A stretch of 45,543 bases of DNA from Egibacteraceae bacterium. GTDB lineage: Bacteria; Actinomycetota; Nitriliruptoria; Euzebyales; Egibacteraceae. The stretch spans positions 25,884 to 71,426 of the forward strand of contig JBBDQS010000154.1 in NCBI GenBank assembly GCA_040905805.1. The letters run 5' to 3'. Below are positions 18,077 through 25,564 of the stretch, piece by piece (within the stretch, counting starts at the first letter, position 1; each line of letters begins with the position of its first letter). Made by a program: the position numbers and the translations under genes. The notes beneath the pieces were generated by a model. That model searched no databases, was not told where the DNA came from, and saw only the letters and a program-made list of their open reading frames with translations.

Positions 18077-18368
18077 CTCTCCTCCGTGTTCAGCAGACGA
18101 CGAGCAGGAAACAACTCAGGCAGGGTGGCGGCGCACATCCTGCCCTGGGTTCCTTACGCAGACTCAAGACCGGTTGACTTGTTCGGCGCCAAGGGGATGG
18201 CGCGCACCGCTCGCCGCTAGTGTGGCATGGACGGCGGCCGGACACGAAATGCCGTCCCCGGAAGTGCTCCGCCGGTGGCGGTCTCCTACGCTGATCCACC
18301 CTCGACGACGGGGAAGTCCACCCGCGCCACCTCGTTGCCGTCCGCGTCGAGCACCAGCTGGTAGCCCT
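18077..18368. other. Promoter-containing gap upstream of the cytochrome oxidase operon
   Basis: No intact gene is seen. The part nearest ctaC must hold the operon promoter, but hexamers are not clear. The distal part (18286-18368), read on the minus strand, encodes LEGYQLVLDADGNEVARVDF, which looks like a displaced C-terminal tail of the neighbouring hibernation-factor-like gene. Confidence 0.4.
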
Positions 18369-18932
18369 CTAGGACACCCCTTGCTTGCGCTTGTTGACGG
18401 CGTCGTCGATCAGGCGCCACAGCTGCTCGCGCACCTCCATGAGCGCCGCCCTCATGTCGGGCTCCTTCGACGTGGCCACGAGCGGCGCGAAGTGCGGCAA
18501 CCCGCACTCCAGGGTCACCTTCTGCGACGTCGTGTCCCGCTCCTTGACGGTCAGCAGGAGGTCCGTGCCGTCAGCGGGGAAGCGCTGCAGGCGCCGGTCG
18601 AGCTTCTCCAGCCGCTGCACCACCCGGTCCCGCTCGGCGGCGGTGAAGCCGTCTCCCAGGCGCAGCTGGGCGAGGGACGCCCGGCCGGTGTCCTCGTCCT
18701 CCTTGCCTGCACCGGTGCCCAGCCCGAGCTCCTCGACGTCGAGCTTGCGCAGACGTTGCCGGATGAGCTCCCCGGAGAGGCCGGTGGCCTCCTGCACCAC
18801 GTCCACCAGTCCGGAGAAGTCGTCGCCGATGACCTCGAGCTTCTGGCGATCGACCTCGGGGAACTCCTGCAGGACGAAGGGGCGCAGCGCGGTGAAGTGG
18901 CGTTCCCATACCCGGGGGGTGAGGGGGCGCAT
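18369..18932 (-). CDS. Ribosome hibernation factor-like (HPF/RaiA family) protein, C terminus possibly frameshifted
   Basis: Protein of 187 residues from ATG 18932 (MRPLTPRVWERHFTAL). The first half is helical and unrecognised. The second half (RLQRFPADGTDLLLTVKERD, then KVTLECGLPHFAPLVATSKE and DMRAALMEVREQLWRLIDDA) has the beta-beta-beta-alpha pattern and charged helix of ribosome-associated HPF/RaiA proteins, which bind the 30S decoding site in resting cells. The frame stops at QGVS just after a run of four G (minus strand). One extra G would continue into LEGYQLVLDADGNEVARVDF and end at 18286. The family assignment is an inference from pattern; moderate certainty. Confidence 0.6.
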   Translation of the reverse strand: MRPLTPRVWERHFTALRPFVLQEFPEVDRQKLEVIGDDFSGLVDVVQEATGLSGELIRQRLRKLDVEELGLGTGAGKEDEDTGRASLAQLRLGDGFTAAERDRVVQRLEKLDRRLQRFPADGTDLLLTVKERDTTSQKVTLECGLPHFAPLVATSKEPDMRAALMEVREQLWRLIDDAVNKRKQGVS

Positions 18933-18972
18933 CGATGTCTCCTCTGTCGAGCCGTTCTGCGGGTGTCCTGGG

Positions 18973-18978
18973 TACAGT
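18973..18978 (+). promoter_or_regulatory. Candidate -10 element upstream of the membrane-protein gene
   Basis: TACAGT lies 46 bp before the ATG at 19025. A strong Shine-Dalgarno sequence GAGGAGG stands six bases upstream of that ATG, and it decides the start over the GTG at 19022. No clear -35 is seen. Confidence 0.35.
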
Positions 18979-19024
18979 GCTGCCCTGACTCGCCGCATCG
19001 CACACCTGCCCGAGGAGGCCTGTG

Positions 19025-19510
19025 ATGGCTGACACCCCGCTCCCACCGCCTCCTTCCGCCCCGAACGGCCAGGTGCCCCCGCCCCCGGCGCCTGCCAGGC
19101 GACCGCCCCCTGGAGCGGGAGTCAGCCGGGTCGTCGTGTGGGTCGTCGTCGGTCTCGTCGTCGTGGTCGCCGGGTGCAGCACGGTGCTGTACGTCGGTGG
19201 CTCACGGCTCGTGCGCACGGCAAGGGCGCCGGTCGACACGGCCAACGAGTTCCTGGACGGGGTCCGCGCCGGGGGGCCGGCGGCGGCCGGCCGCGAGGTG
19301 TGCCCCGGCGCCTTCGAGCTGGCGGACGAGCTCGCGACATCGGAGGGGCAGCACCTGTCAGAGGTCCACGTCGCCGGCAGCGGGACCGCGGCCGTGTCGG
19401 GCACCGTGACCCTGGCGGGGGGGCGGACCAGGCCCCTCACCGTCGAGCTGCGCCGCCTCGACGACGGCTGGTGCGTGTCCGCGACCCGGTTCGAGACCGC
19501 TCCAGGCTAG
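19025..19510 (+). CDS. Proline-rich single-pass membrane protein
   Basis: Hypothetical protein of 161 residues. Residues 1-35 are Pro-rich and presumably cytoplasmic; a hydrophobic helix (VVVWVVVGLVVVVAGCSTVLYV) follows at about residues 38-60, then an extracellular domain of about 100 residues with RAPVDTANEFLDGVRAGG and a beta-rich end (TVELRRLDDGWCVSATRF). The layout resembles actinobacterial proteins with a small DUF4878-like NTF2-type domain; this is a guess from shape only. It ends 30 bp before the GNAT-dUTPase gene on the same strand, so they may be cotranscribed. Confidence 0.65.
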   Translation: MADTPLPPPPSAPNGQVPPPPAPARRPPPGAGVSRVVVWVVVGLVVVVAGCSTVLYVGGSRLVRTARAPVDTANEFLDGVRAGGPAAAGREVCPGAFELADELATSEGQHLSEVHVAGSGTAAVSGTVTLAGGRTRPLTVELRRLDDGWCVSATRFETAPG

Positions 19511-19540
19511 GACGCCGCCCGCCGACCGCCCCGAGGTGCC

Positions 19541-20524
19541 GTGCCCGACATCCGACGCAACCCAGACCTTGACGACGCGTTGGCCGACGGTCTGGTCATG
19601 CTGTGGGCTGCGGTGTCCAACGCCGGCGGCGCGGTGGGGTTCGTGCCGCCGGTCACGGGGGCCGAGGTGCGACCGGTGGCCGAAGCGGCGTTCGGGCGGG
19701 TGCGCGCCGGTGTCGACGACCTCGTGGTCGCCTACGAGGGCCAGACGCCGGTCGGGCTCGGTTTCCTCGCCACCAACGACTGGGCCCTGGCCCGGCACTG
19801 GGGCGTCGTCAAGCGTCTGCAGCGCCACCCCGACCACCGCGGGCGGGGGGTCGGCAGGGTGCTGCTCGCCGAGCTCGAGGCCGCGGCCCGCGATCGGGGA
19901 CTGGGCCGTCTCGTCCTGACCGTGCGCGGGGGCACCGGGCGCGAGGGGTTCTATCTGGCTGCGGGGTTTCGGATGGACGCGCGGCTGCCGGGACGGATCC
20001 GGGTCGGCGACCACGACGTGCGGGAGGAGCTGGTGATGTCCAAGGTGCTCGATGGTGACGACCCGGTGGCACCGGGCTCGCCGGGCTCGCCGGCGACCTT
20101 GGAGGTCCGCCGGCTCGACCCGGGGCTCGCGCTGCCGTCCTACGCCCACCCCGGGGACGCCGGTCTGGACCTGGCAGCCCGGGAGCCGGTGACCCTCGGG
20201 CCGGGGGAGCGGGCGGTCGTGCCGACGGGCGTGGCCGTCGCGGTGCCGCCGGGCTGCGTGGGGCTCGTGCACCCGCGGTCGGGCCTGGCCGCCCGGTGCG
20301 GGCTCGGGATCGTGAACGCACCGGGGACCATCGACGCCGGCTACCGCGGGGAGATCAAGGTCGTGCTGATCAACCTCGACCCGCGGCAGACGATCACCCT
20401 GGCCCGGGGCGACCGTATCGCCCAGCTGCTCGTGCAGCGGGTCGAGGCGGTGACCGTCACCGAGGTCGCCGAGCTGGCGCCGACCCCCCGCGGTCAGGCT
20501 GGCTTCGGCTCCACCGGTCCCTGA
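19541..20524 (+). CDS. dut: GNAT acetyltransferase fused to dUTPase (Dut)
   Basis: A single open frame of 327 residues from GTG 19541. Residues 1 to about 165 form a GNAT domain: the acetyl-CoA loop [15 protein letters not shown] is near residue 92 and [16 protein letters not shown] near residue 135. A Gly/Ser/Pro linker follows. Residues 180-327 are a complete trimeric-type dUTPase with all five motifs: [41 protein letters not shown] and the P-loop-like [10 protein letters not shown]. dUTPase removes dUTP and supplies dUMP. The acetyltransferase substrate is unknown. I see no stop or frameshift at the junction. A fusion of these two activities is not an arrangement I recognise. Confidence 0.92.
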   Translation: MPDIRRNPDLDDALADGLVMLWAAVSNAGGAVGFVPPVTGAEVRPVAEAAFGRVRAGVDDLVVAYEGQTPVGLGFLATNDWALARHWGVVKRLQRHPDHRGRGVGRVLLAELEAAARDRGLGRLVLTVRGGTGREGFYLAAGFRMDARLPGRIRVGDHDVREELVMSKVLDGDDPVAPGSPGSPATLEVRRLDPGLALPSYAHPGDAGLDLAAREPVTLGPGERAVVPTGVAVAVPPGCVGLVHPRSGLAARCGLGIVNAPGTIDAGYRGEIKVVLINLDPRQTITLARGDRIAQLLVQRVEAVTVTEVAELAPTPRGQAGFGSTGP

Positions 20525-20579
20525 TCGCCGATCGCTGCATCGTCGGCTGCGTCGGCCGCGTGAGATCGCCGGCCAAGGC

Positions 20580-20608
20580 TTGCACCGCAGGGCTGCGTGC
20601 GGCACGAT
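20580..20608 (+). promoter_or_regulatory. Candidate promoter of the tRNA-Gly gene
   Basis: TTGCAC (20580-20585) and CACGAT (20603-20608) are spaced by 17 bp and would start transcription a few bases before the mature tRNA 5' end at 20620. Confidence 0.4.
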
Positions 20609-20619
20609 TGCAGAGTCAC

Positions 20620-20692
20620 GCGGACGTGGCGCAGCTGGTAGCGCGCCACCTTGCCAAGGTGGAGGTCGCGGGTTCGAATCCCGTCGTCCGCT
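20620..20692 (+). tRNA. tRNA-Gly (anticodon GCC)
   Basis: Full cloverleaf by eye: acceptor GCGGACG paired with CGTCCGC, anticodon stem CCACC/GGTGG around TTGCCAA with GCC at 20653-20655, and T arm GCGGG-TTCGAAT-CCCGT. The discriminator base is U and CCA is not encoded. Confidence 0.95.
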
Positions 20693-20729
20693 CTGCTCCA
20701 CCACGGTTCGCCGCACCGTGGCGGTGCGG

Positions 20730-21200
20730 TCACATCCGGCAGGTCGCCAGTCCGCGCTTCTCCAGGTACTGCTGGTGGTAGTCCTCGGCCAGGTGGAACG
20801 GCGGTGCCGGCGCGATCTCGGTGACGATCGCCTTGCGGTAGCGACCCGAGGCGGAGACCGCGGCCTTGGACGCCTCGGCAGCCTTCTCCTGCACCTCGTC
20901 GTGCACGAAGACCACCGAGCGGTACTGCGTGCCCACGTCGGGGCCCTGGCGGTCGCGCTGGGTGGGGTCGTGGGCCTCCCAGAAGACCGCGAGCAGCTCC
21001 TCGTAGCTCACCCGCGCCGGGTCGTAGGTCACGGCAACGACCTCGGCGTGGCCGGTGCGGCCCGTGCACACCTGTTGGTAGGTCGGCTGATCGGTCGTGC
21101 CCCCCGCGTAGCCGACGGCGGTGGCGCTCACCCCCCGGACCTGGCGGAACGCCGCCTCCACACCCCAGAAGCAGCCGGCGCCGAACATCGCTGTCTCCAT
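20730..21200 (-). CDS. msrA: Peptide-methionine (S)-S-oxide reductase
   Basis: Repairs methionine-S-sulfoxide in oxidised proteins, using thioredoxin. The 156-residue protein starts at ATG 21200 ([13 protein letters not shown]), preceded by GAGGAGG. The catalytic motif GCFWG is at residues 8-12 and the fold-defining GYAGG, TGHAEVV, YRSVVF and AEDYHQQYL segments are present. A resolving cysteine is visible near the end (LATCRM). It is convergent with the tRNA-Gly gene and shares its strand with the NADP reductase gene upstream, from which it is separated by only 41 bp, so the two may be cotranscribed. Confidence 0.95.
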   Translation of the reverse strand: METAMFGAGCFWGVEAAFRQVRGVSATAVGYAGGTTDQPTYQQVCTGRTGHAEVVAVTYDPARVSYEELLAVFWEAHDPTQRDRQGPDVGTQYRSVVFVHDEVQEKAAEASKAAVSASGRYRKAIVTEIAPAPPFHLAEDYHQQYLEKRGLATCRM

Positions 21201-21241
21201 GCGCGAACCTCCTCGTCGGGTGGTGCCATCCACCGTACTGC

Positions 21242-22258
21242 CTACATGTTGGAGGAGTGTCCGGGAAAGAGCTTGGCGTCAGGGTCGATGGCGATGGCGG
21301 CGTTGTTGACCGCGGTCGCCGCCTCCCCGAAGCCCACCGAGATGAGCTTGACCTTGCCCGGATAGTCCGTGATATCGCCTGCGGCGAAGATGCGCGGCAG
21401 GTTCGTCGCCATGTCCGTGTCGACCAGCAGCGAGCGCTTGTCCTGGTCCAGCCCCCAGCGCTTCAGCGGGCCGATGTCGGCCTTGAAGCCCAGCGCGGCG
21501 ACGATGGCCTGGACCTTCAAGGTCTCGCGCTCGTCGGTCTTGTTGTTGAAGACCTCGACGGCGGTGACCTCGTCGACCCCGTGGATCTTGGCGACTTCGG
21601 TGAACGTCAGCACCCGCGCCTCGGAGTCCATGACCTGCTGCACGGTGTGCTCGTGGGCCCGGAACCGATCGCGCCGGTGGGCCAGCGTCACGCTGGCGGC
21701 GATGCCCTGCAGGTTCAGCGCCCAGTCGAACGCGCTGTCGCCGCCCCCGACGATCAGGACGTCCTTGCCCTCCATCACATCGAGCTTGGGGACGAAGTAG
21801 ACCAGGCCGTCCCCGTCGAAGTCCTCGGCCGCGGGCAGCGGCTTCGGGGTGAAGGTGCCGATCCCCCCCGTGATGAGGATCGCTCTGGCGTGCACCCGCG
21901 CGCCCCTGTGGCTGGTGACCGTCATGGTCTCGTCGTCGTGGCGCTCCAGCTCCTCCGCGCGGTGGCCGAGCACGTAGGTGGGTTTGAACTGGCTGGCCTG
22001 CTCCACGCAGTTGTCGATGAAGTCCTGGCCCTTGATGGACGGGAACCCACCGATGTCGAAGATCAGCTTCTCGGGGTACATGGCCGCGACCTGCCCACCG
22101 GGCTCGGGCAGCGAGTCCATGATGGCGGTCGTCAGGCCGCGGAAGCCCGCGTAGTAGGAGCCGTACAGGCCCGCCGGCCCGGCGCCGATGATCAGCAGGT
22201 CGACCTCGATCGTCTCGTCACCCCCGCTGGTCACCGGGGCAGGGGCCGTGTCGCTCAC
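21242..22258 (-). CDS. Ferredoxin/flavodoxin--NADP+ reductase, thioredoxin-reductase-like (type 2)
   Basis: FAD- and NADP(H)-binding oxidoreductase of 338 residues. The FAD motif [13 protein letters not shown] is near residue 24, the NADP motif [14 protein letters not shown] near residue 165, and the C-terminal FAD segment [15 protein letters not shown] near residue 295. The CxxC pair of true thioredoxin reductases is missing, which points to the TrxR-like ferredoxin-NADP reductases. I chose GTG 22258, preceded by AAAGGA; the ATG at 22273 would add five residues but lies within a tandem repeat. A 16-bp direct repeat stands immediately upstream. The electron partner is not apparent in the window. 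Confidence 0.88.
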   Translation of the reverse strand: MSDTAPAPVTSGGDETIEVDLLIIGAGPAGLYGSYYAGFRGLTTAIMDSLPEPGGQVAAMYPEKLIFDIGGFPSIKGQDFIDNCVEQASQFKPTYVLGHRAEELERHDDETMTVTSHRGARVHARAILITGGIGTFTPKPLPAAEDFDGDGLVYFVPKLDVMEGKDVLIVGGGDSAFDWALNLQGIAASVTLAHRRDRFRAHEHTVQQVMDSEARVLTFTEVAKIHGVDEVTAVEVFNNKTDERETLKVQAIVAALGFKADIGPLKRWGLDQDKRSLLVDTDMATNLPRIFAAGDITDYPGKVKLISVGFGEAATAVNNAAIAIDPDAKLFPGHSSNM

Positions 22259-22269
22259 GCCGCATCCTT

Positions 22270-22301
22270 TCACAAGATGGTCTGGTCACAAGATGGTCTG
22301 G
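22270..22301. repeat. Two tandem 16-bp direct repeats upstream of the NADP reductase
   Basis: TCACAAGATGGTCTGG occurs twice in perfect head-to-tail order (22270-22285 and 22286-22301), ending 12 bp before the chosen start codon. The position suits an operator or a leader element, or a recent slippage duplication. Confidence 0.8.
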
Positions 22302-22353
22302 ACCCCTACGCTAACGCCCCGTGGTCCCCGGGGGCATCCCCCCAGGGCGGGAA

Positions 22354-24561
22354 TCAGCGGGCGAGCTGGTCAAGCTGCCAGTGCTGGAAGGAGCTCAGGG
22401 CCGCGTGGCCGCCGAGCAGCGTCACGCGGGCGAGCCCGCGCCCCGCCCGGTCGGCCAGGAAGGCGCTGGCGTGGGGATCACGGTGGACGTCGGTGCCCGG
22501 CACGATCATGAGCAGCTGGCGGCGCTTGGCGGCGAGCGGCCCACCGGCCAGGGCGTCGGGGAAGCGCTCGCCGAGCGCGACCACCAGCCCGCTGTCGTCG
22601 AGCTCGGGGATCTGCGGCTGTGCCCACTCGTTCACCCGCGCGGCCGTGGCGTACCGGGACGGGCCGAAGACGCGGGTGACCAGGTAGCCCTCCCGGCGCA
22701 GCTCGTCCACCACGCCCTCGCCGACGGCCGCCGCCCCACCGGCCACCACGACCTCGGTCGTGCCGGCCTCCTCCAAGGCCGTGAGCGTCGAGGTCGGCAG
22801 AGCGTCCGAGCTGGTCAGCAGGATGGGCATCCCGAGCATCCCGGCGGGTCCGGAGGCGGACAGCGCGTCGGGGAACGCCCCGCCGACCACCAGAAACGCC
22901 CGGGGGTGGCCCGCCCCCAGCTCCTCGGCGATGGCCGCTGCGGTGGCGTACCGGTCGCGCCCGGCAACCCGGCGTACCTGGTAGCTGCTCGCCAGGCGGG
23001 ACTGGACCCCGGCGCCGATGGCGTTACTGCCGCCGAGCAGCGTCACGCTGGTGGGACGCAGCGCCGCCAGCGCGAGCAGGGTCTCCTGGGGCAGGTCGCC
23101 CTGTTCGGTCAGCAGCAGCGGCGCGTTCCGCCGGACCGCCAGCGGTCCGCCGGCGAGCGCGTCGGCGAAGGTGGCCTGGGTGGCCAGGAAGACCTCTTGG
23201 GCACCGTTGGGATGCGACTCCCGGGCGATGGCCGCGGCCGTGCCGGCGCGGGAGGCGCCGGCAAGCCGATCCGAGGCGTCGAAGTCGTAGGCGTGGTGCA
23301 CGAACAGCCCCGTGGCGACCGGACGCAGCGCCGCGTCACAGCACGCCCGGTTGCGCAGCGCGCCGTCGGTGACCATCTGCGTCGACCCGCCCCCGTCCAG
23401 GGCCAGGCCGTCGACCGCGCCCATCTGGCGCAGGAGGTGCGCCAGCTCGTGCATGGTCATGCCGACCGAGTAGCCGGGTCGGCGCCCGTCCACGGTGACG
23501 AGCAGCACGCGGCCGTCCGCGGTCCGCCCGATCGCCGACCGGGGATGGCGCACGTCGGAGTGCGTGCCGGGGGAGAAGCCCTCCGTCTCCCAGGTGCTCG
23601 GGTCCGTGCGCTCGCCGTCGCGGACGATCAACGGACCCGCCGCCAGCCCGTGGCGGATCTGGCCCCAGAGCCCGCCGTCGGTGTGCTCGGGCTGCAGGCC
23701 CACCCGGACGACCGCGCTGCTGCCGGCGGCCGCGCCGGAGAACTGCGTCGCGTGGTCGCCGTGGGACACGATCACCGCGCCCCCCGCCGGGATCGTGGCG
23801 CTGCCCTCCCCGACCTGGACCGAGCTGACCGTGCCCTGGGCCGAGCCGCTCGGGCGGGGCGCGAGCCCGGCGACCACGAACGCGCGCACCGGCAGGGTGG
23901 CGGTCTCGTCGCGGAGCGCCCGCACGTTCACGGTCGCCCCGAACGCCGGCGTGTACACGAAGCTGGCGTGGTTGCCGTCGGGGGCGGGCGGCGTATCGGC
24001 GTGGTAGCGGTTGACGCCGTTCAGACGGACCGGGGAGGCGGTGCCCACGGCCACGTCCTGGTTCGAGGCCAGCCGGTCCATGATCAGCTGGCCGTCGGGG
24101 AGGCTGGCCACCGTCCCGCGCGGCCCGCCGCCCTGGGTCTGGGCCTCAGACTGCAGCAGGTGGTCCACGGCGAAGAAGCCGTTGGGGTCCCCGACCGGGT
24201 TGGACAGCCAGAACCCGCCGTTGATGCCGGCCACGCCGCCATCGGGCAGCAGCCGGGCGCCCATCGCCGGCACGCTCTCCACACCCGGGACCCTCCCCTG
24301 CCCCAGGTGCGGGCGCAGCTCCAGGGACTGGTCGGTGGCCTGGAACTCCAGGACGTTCGCGACGGCGGGCCGGCCGTCGTCCAGCCGCAGGGAGAGGTGC
24401 CGGCGGTCCAGTCCGGGGAACACCGGGATGCGGTGCTCGTCCACGGTCGTGGAGGCGCCCGTGACCGTCCCCGACAGGGCACCCGCCGGCGCGGTGACGG
24501 GCGCCAGGGTGAGGGCGGCCACCACGGCAAGCGGCAGGCAGCGGGCAAGACAGCGACGCAC
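22354..24561 (-). CDS. Secreted phosphodiester glycosidase (NAGPA-like) with three cell-wall-binding (CWB2) repeats
   Basis: Predicted exported protein of 735 residues. GTG 24561 is preceded by GGAG six bases upstream and begins a signal peptide (VRRCLARCLPLAVVAALTLA). Residues about 60-420 resemble the phosphodiester glycosidase / exopolysaccharide family (GINGGFWLSNPVG, HPRSAIGRTADGRVLLVTVD and the hallmark LALDGGGSTQMV). Three CWB2 modules follow from about residue 430, each with an R-YATA/AGTAAAIA start and a FADALAGGPLA or FPDALS core, which anchor proteins to anionic wall polymers. The gene diverges from the XdhC-family gene. Probable role is in envelope glycan metabolism; substrate unknown. 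Confidence 0.88.
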   Translation of the reverse strand: MRRCLARCLPLAVVAALTLAPVTAPAGALSGTVTGASTTVDEHRIPVFPGLDRRHLSLRLDDGRPAVANVLEFQATDQSLELRPHLGQGRVPGVESVPAMGARLLPDGGVAGINGGFWLSNPVGDPNGFFAVDHLLQSEAQTQGGGPRGTVASLPDGQLIMDRLASNQDVAVGTASPVRLNGVNRYHADTPPAPDGNHASFVYTPAFGATVNVRALRDETATLPVRAFVVAGLAPRPSGSAQGTVSSVQVGEGSATIPAGGAVIVSHGDHATQFSGAAAGSSAVVRVGLQPEHTDGGLWGQIRHGLAAGPLIVRDGERTDPSTWETEGFSPGTHSDVRHPRSAIGRTADGRVLLVTVDGRRPGYSVGMTMHELAHLLRQMGAVDGLALDGGGSTQMVTDGALRNRACCDAALRPVATGLFVHHAYDFDASDRLAGASRAGTAAAIARESHPNGAQEVFLATQATFADALAGGPLAVRRNAPLLLTEQGDLPQETLLALAALRPTSVTLLGGSNAIGAGVQSRLASSYQVRRVAGRDRYATAAAIAEELGAGHPRAFLVVGGAFPDALSASGPAGMLGMPILLTSSDALPTSTLTALEEAGTTEVVVAGGAAAVGEGVVDELRREGYLVTRVFGPSRYATAARVNEWAQPQIPELDDSGLVVALGERFPDALAGGPLAAKRRQLLMIVPGTDVHRDPHASAFLADRAGRGLARVTLLGGHAALSSFQHWQLDQLAR

Positions 24562-24678
24562 GGCGGGCTCCAGGGCTGAGCGGTGACGGGTGATGGTCAG
24601 TGTCCCCCATAGACGCCGGCGAGCCGTGCACCGGTACGGGCTGCGCATCGGGGGGGACCGGGTACGCTGCCGGCACCG

Positions 24679-25455
24679 ATGGATGTCTTCGATGCGCTCA
24701 GCCGTTCCCGGGCCCGTGGCGAGCAGGCGGTGCTGGTCACCGTCCTGGAGGTCGAGGGGGATGCGCCGAGCCACCGGGGCGCCAAGCTGGTCGTCGGCGC
24801 CGAGGGCATCATCGCGGGCACCCTCGGGTGCTCGGAGTTCGACGCGGCGGGTGCGGAGCTGGCCGCCGAGGCCGTGGGGCAGGACGCGCCGGTGCGCCGG
24901 CGGCTGACCTTCCCCCACCACCGTCAGGAGCGCGCGATCGAGCTGTTCGCCGAGCTCCACCGCCCTGAGCCGGCGGTCCTCGTCATGGGCGCGAACCCGG
25001 TGGGAAGGGCGATCGCCGAGCTGGCGCACGTGGTGGGGCGGCGGGCCGTCCTGGTCGCGCCCGGGGGCGCGGTCTCGGTGCGCGGCGGCATCGAGGTCCG
25101 CGCCGACGACCCCGGGCGGTTCCTGCTCGCGGCGCCACCCGGTCGCACCGACGCGCTGGTGGTGAGCGACCACGACGCCCTCTGGGTGGACGAGGTGCTG
25201 CGGGTGGCGCTCGCCAGCGACGCGTTCTTCGTGGGGATGCTCGGCAGCCGCCGTCACGCTCCCCAAGCCGTGCGCAGGCTGCGCGACGCCGGCGTGCCCG
25301 AGCCGCACCTGCGGCGCCTGCGCTCGCCCTGCGGACTGGACATCGGCAGCCGGACACCGGGTGAGATCGCGCTGTCCGTCGTCGCCGAGATCGTGGCCGC
25401 CGAGCGGGGCCGTGACGGCAGCCCGCTGGGTCTTGACTGGTCGTCGGACGCTTGA
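24679..25455 (+). CDS. XdhC/CoxI-family protein
   Basis: 258 residues starting at ATG 24679. The N-terminal XdhC domain (VLEVEGDAPSHRGAKLVV) and the C-terminal Rossmann domain (VLVMGANPVGRAIAELA near residue 100, ending with SPCGLDIGSRTPGEIALSVVAEI) are both complete. Family members bind and sulfurate the molybdenum cofactor for xanthine dehydrogenase or CO dehydrogenase. No molybdenum hydroxylase lies in the window, so the client is unknown. The stop is convergent with a small ORF and otsA on the other strand. Confidence 0.88.
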   Translation: MDVFDALSRSRARGEQAVLVTVLEVEGDAPSHRGAKLVVGAEGIIAGTLGCSEFDAAGAELAAEAVGQDAPVRRRLTFPHHRQERAIELFAELHRPEPAVLVMGANPVGRAIAELAHVVGRRAVLVAPGGAVSVRGGIEVRADDPGRFLLAAPPGRTDALVVSDHDALWVDEVLRVALASDAFFVGMLGSRRHAPQAVRRLRDAGVPEPHLRRLRSPCGLDIGSRTPGEIALSVVAEIVAAERGRDGSPLGLDWSSDA

Positions 25456-25464
25456 CCGTCGAGG

Positions 25465-25551
25465 TCAGCCCTCCCCGGTCAGCAGGGTTCGCCAGCGGTC
25501 GGGGGTCAGCTCCGCGGGCGCCGTGGCGAGGAAGTCTGTGAGAACCTCCAC
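25465..25551 (-). CDS. Possible 28-residue ORF downstream of otsA
   Basis: Minus-strand frame from GTG 25551 reads EVLTDFLATAPAELTPDRW and ends at the TGA at 25465. The composition looks protein-like and the open frame extends back to overlap the otsA stop (AGKPEGF precedes it). It could be a short coupled gene or a displaced otsA tail. No family is recognised. Confidence 0.25.
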   Translation of the reverse strand: MEVLTDFLATAPAELTPDRWRTLLTGEG

Positions 25552-25564
25552 GAAGCCCTCAGGT

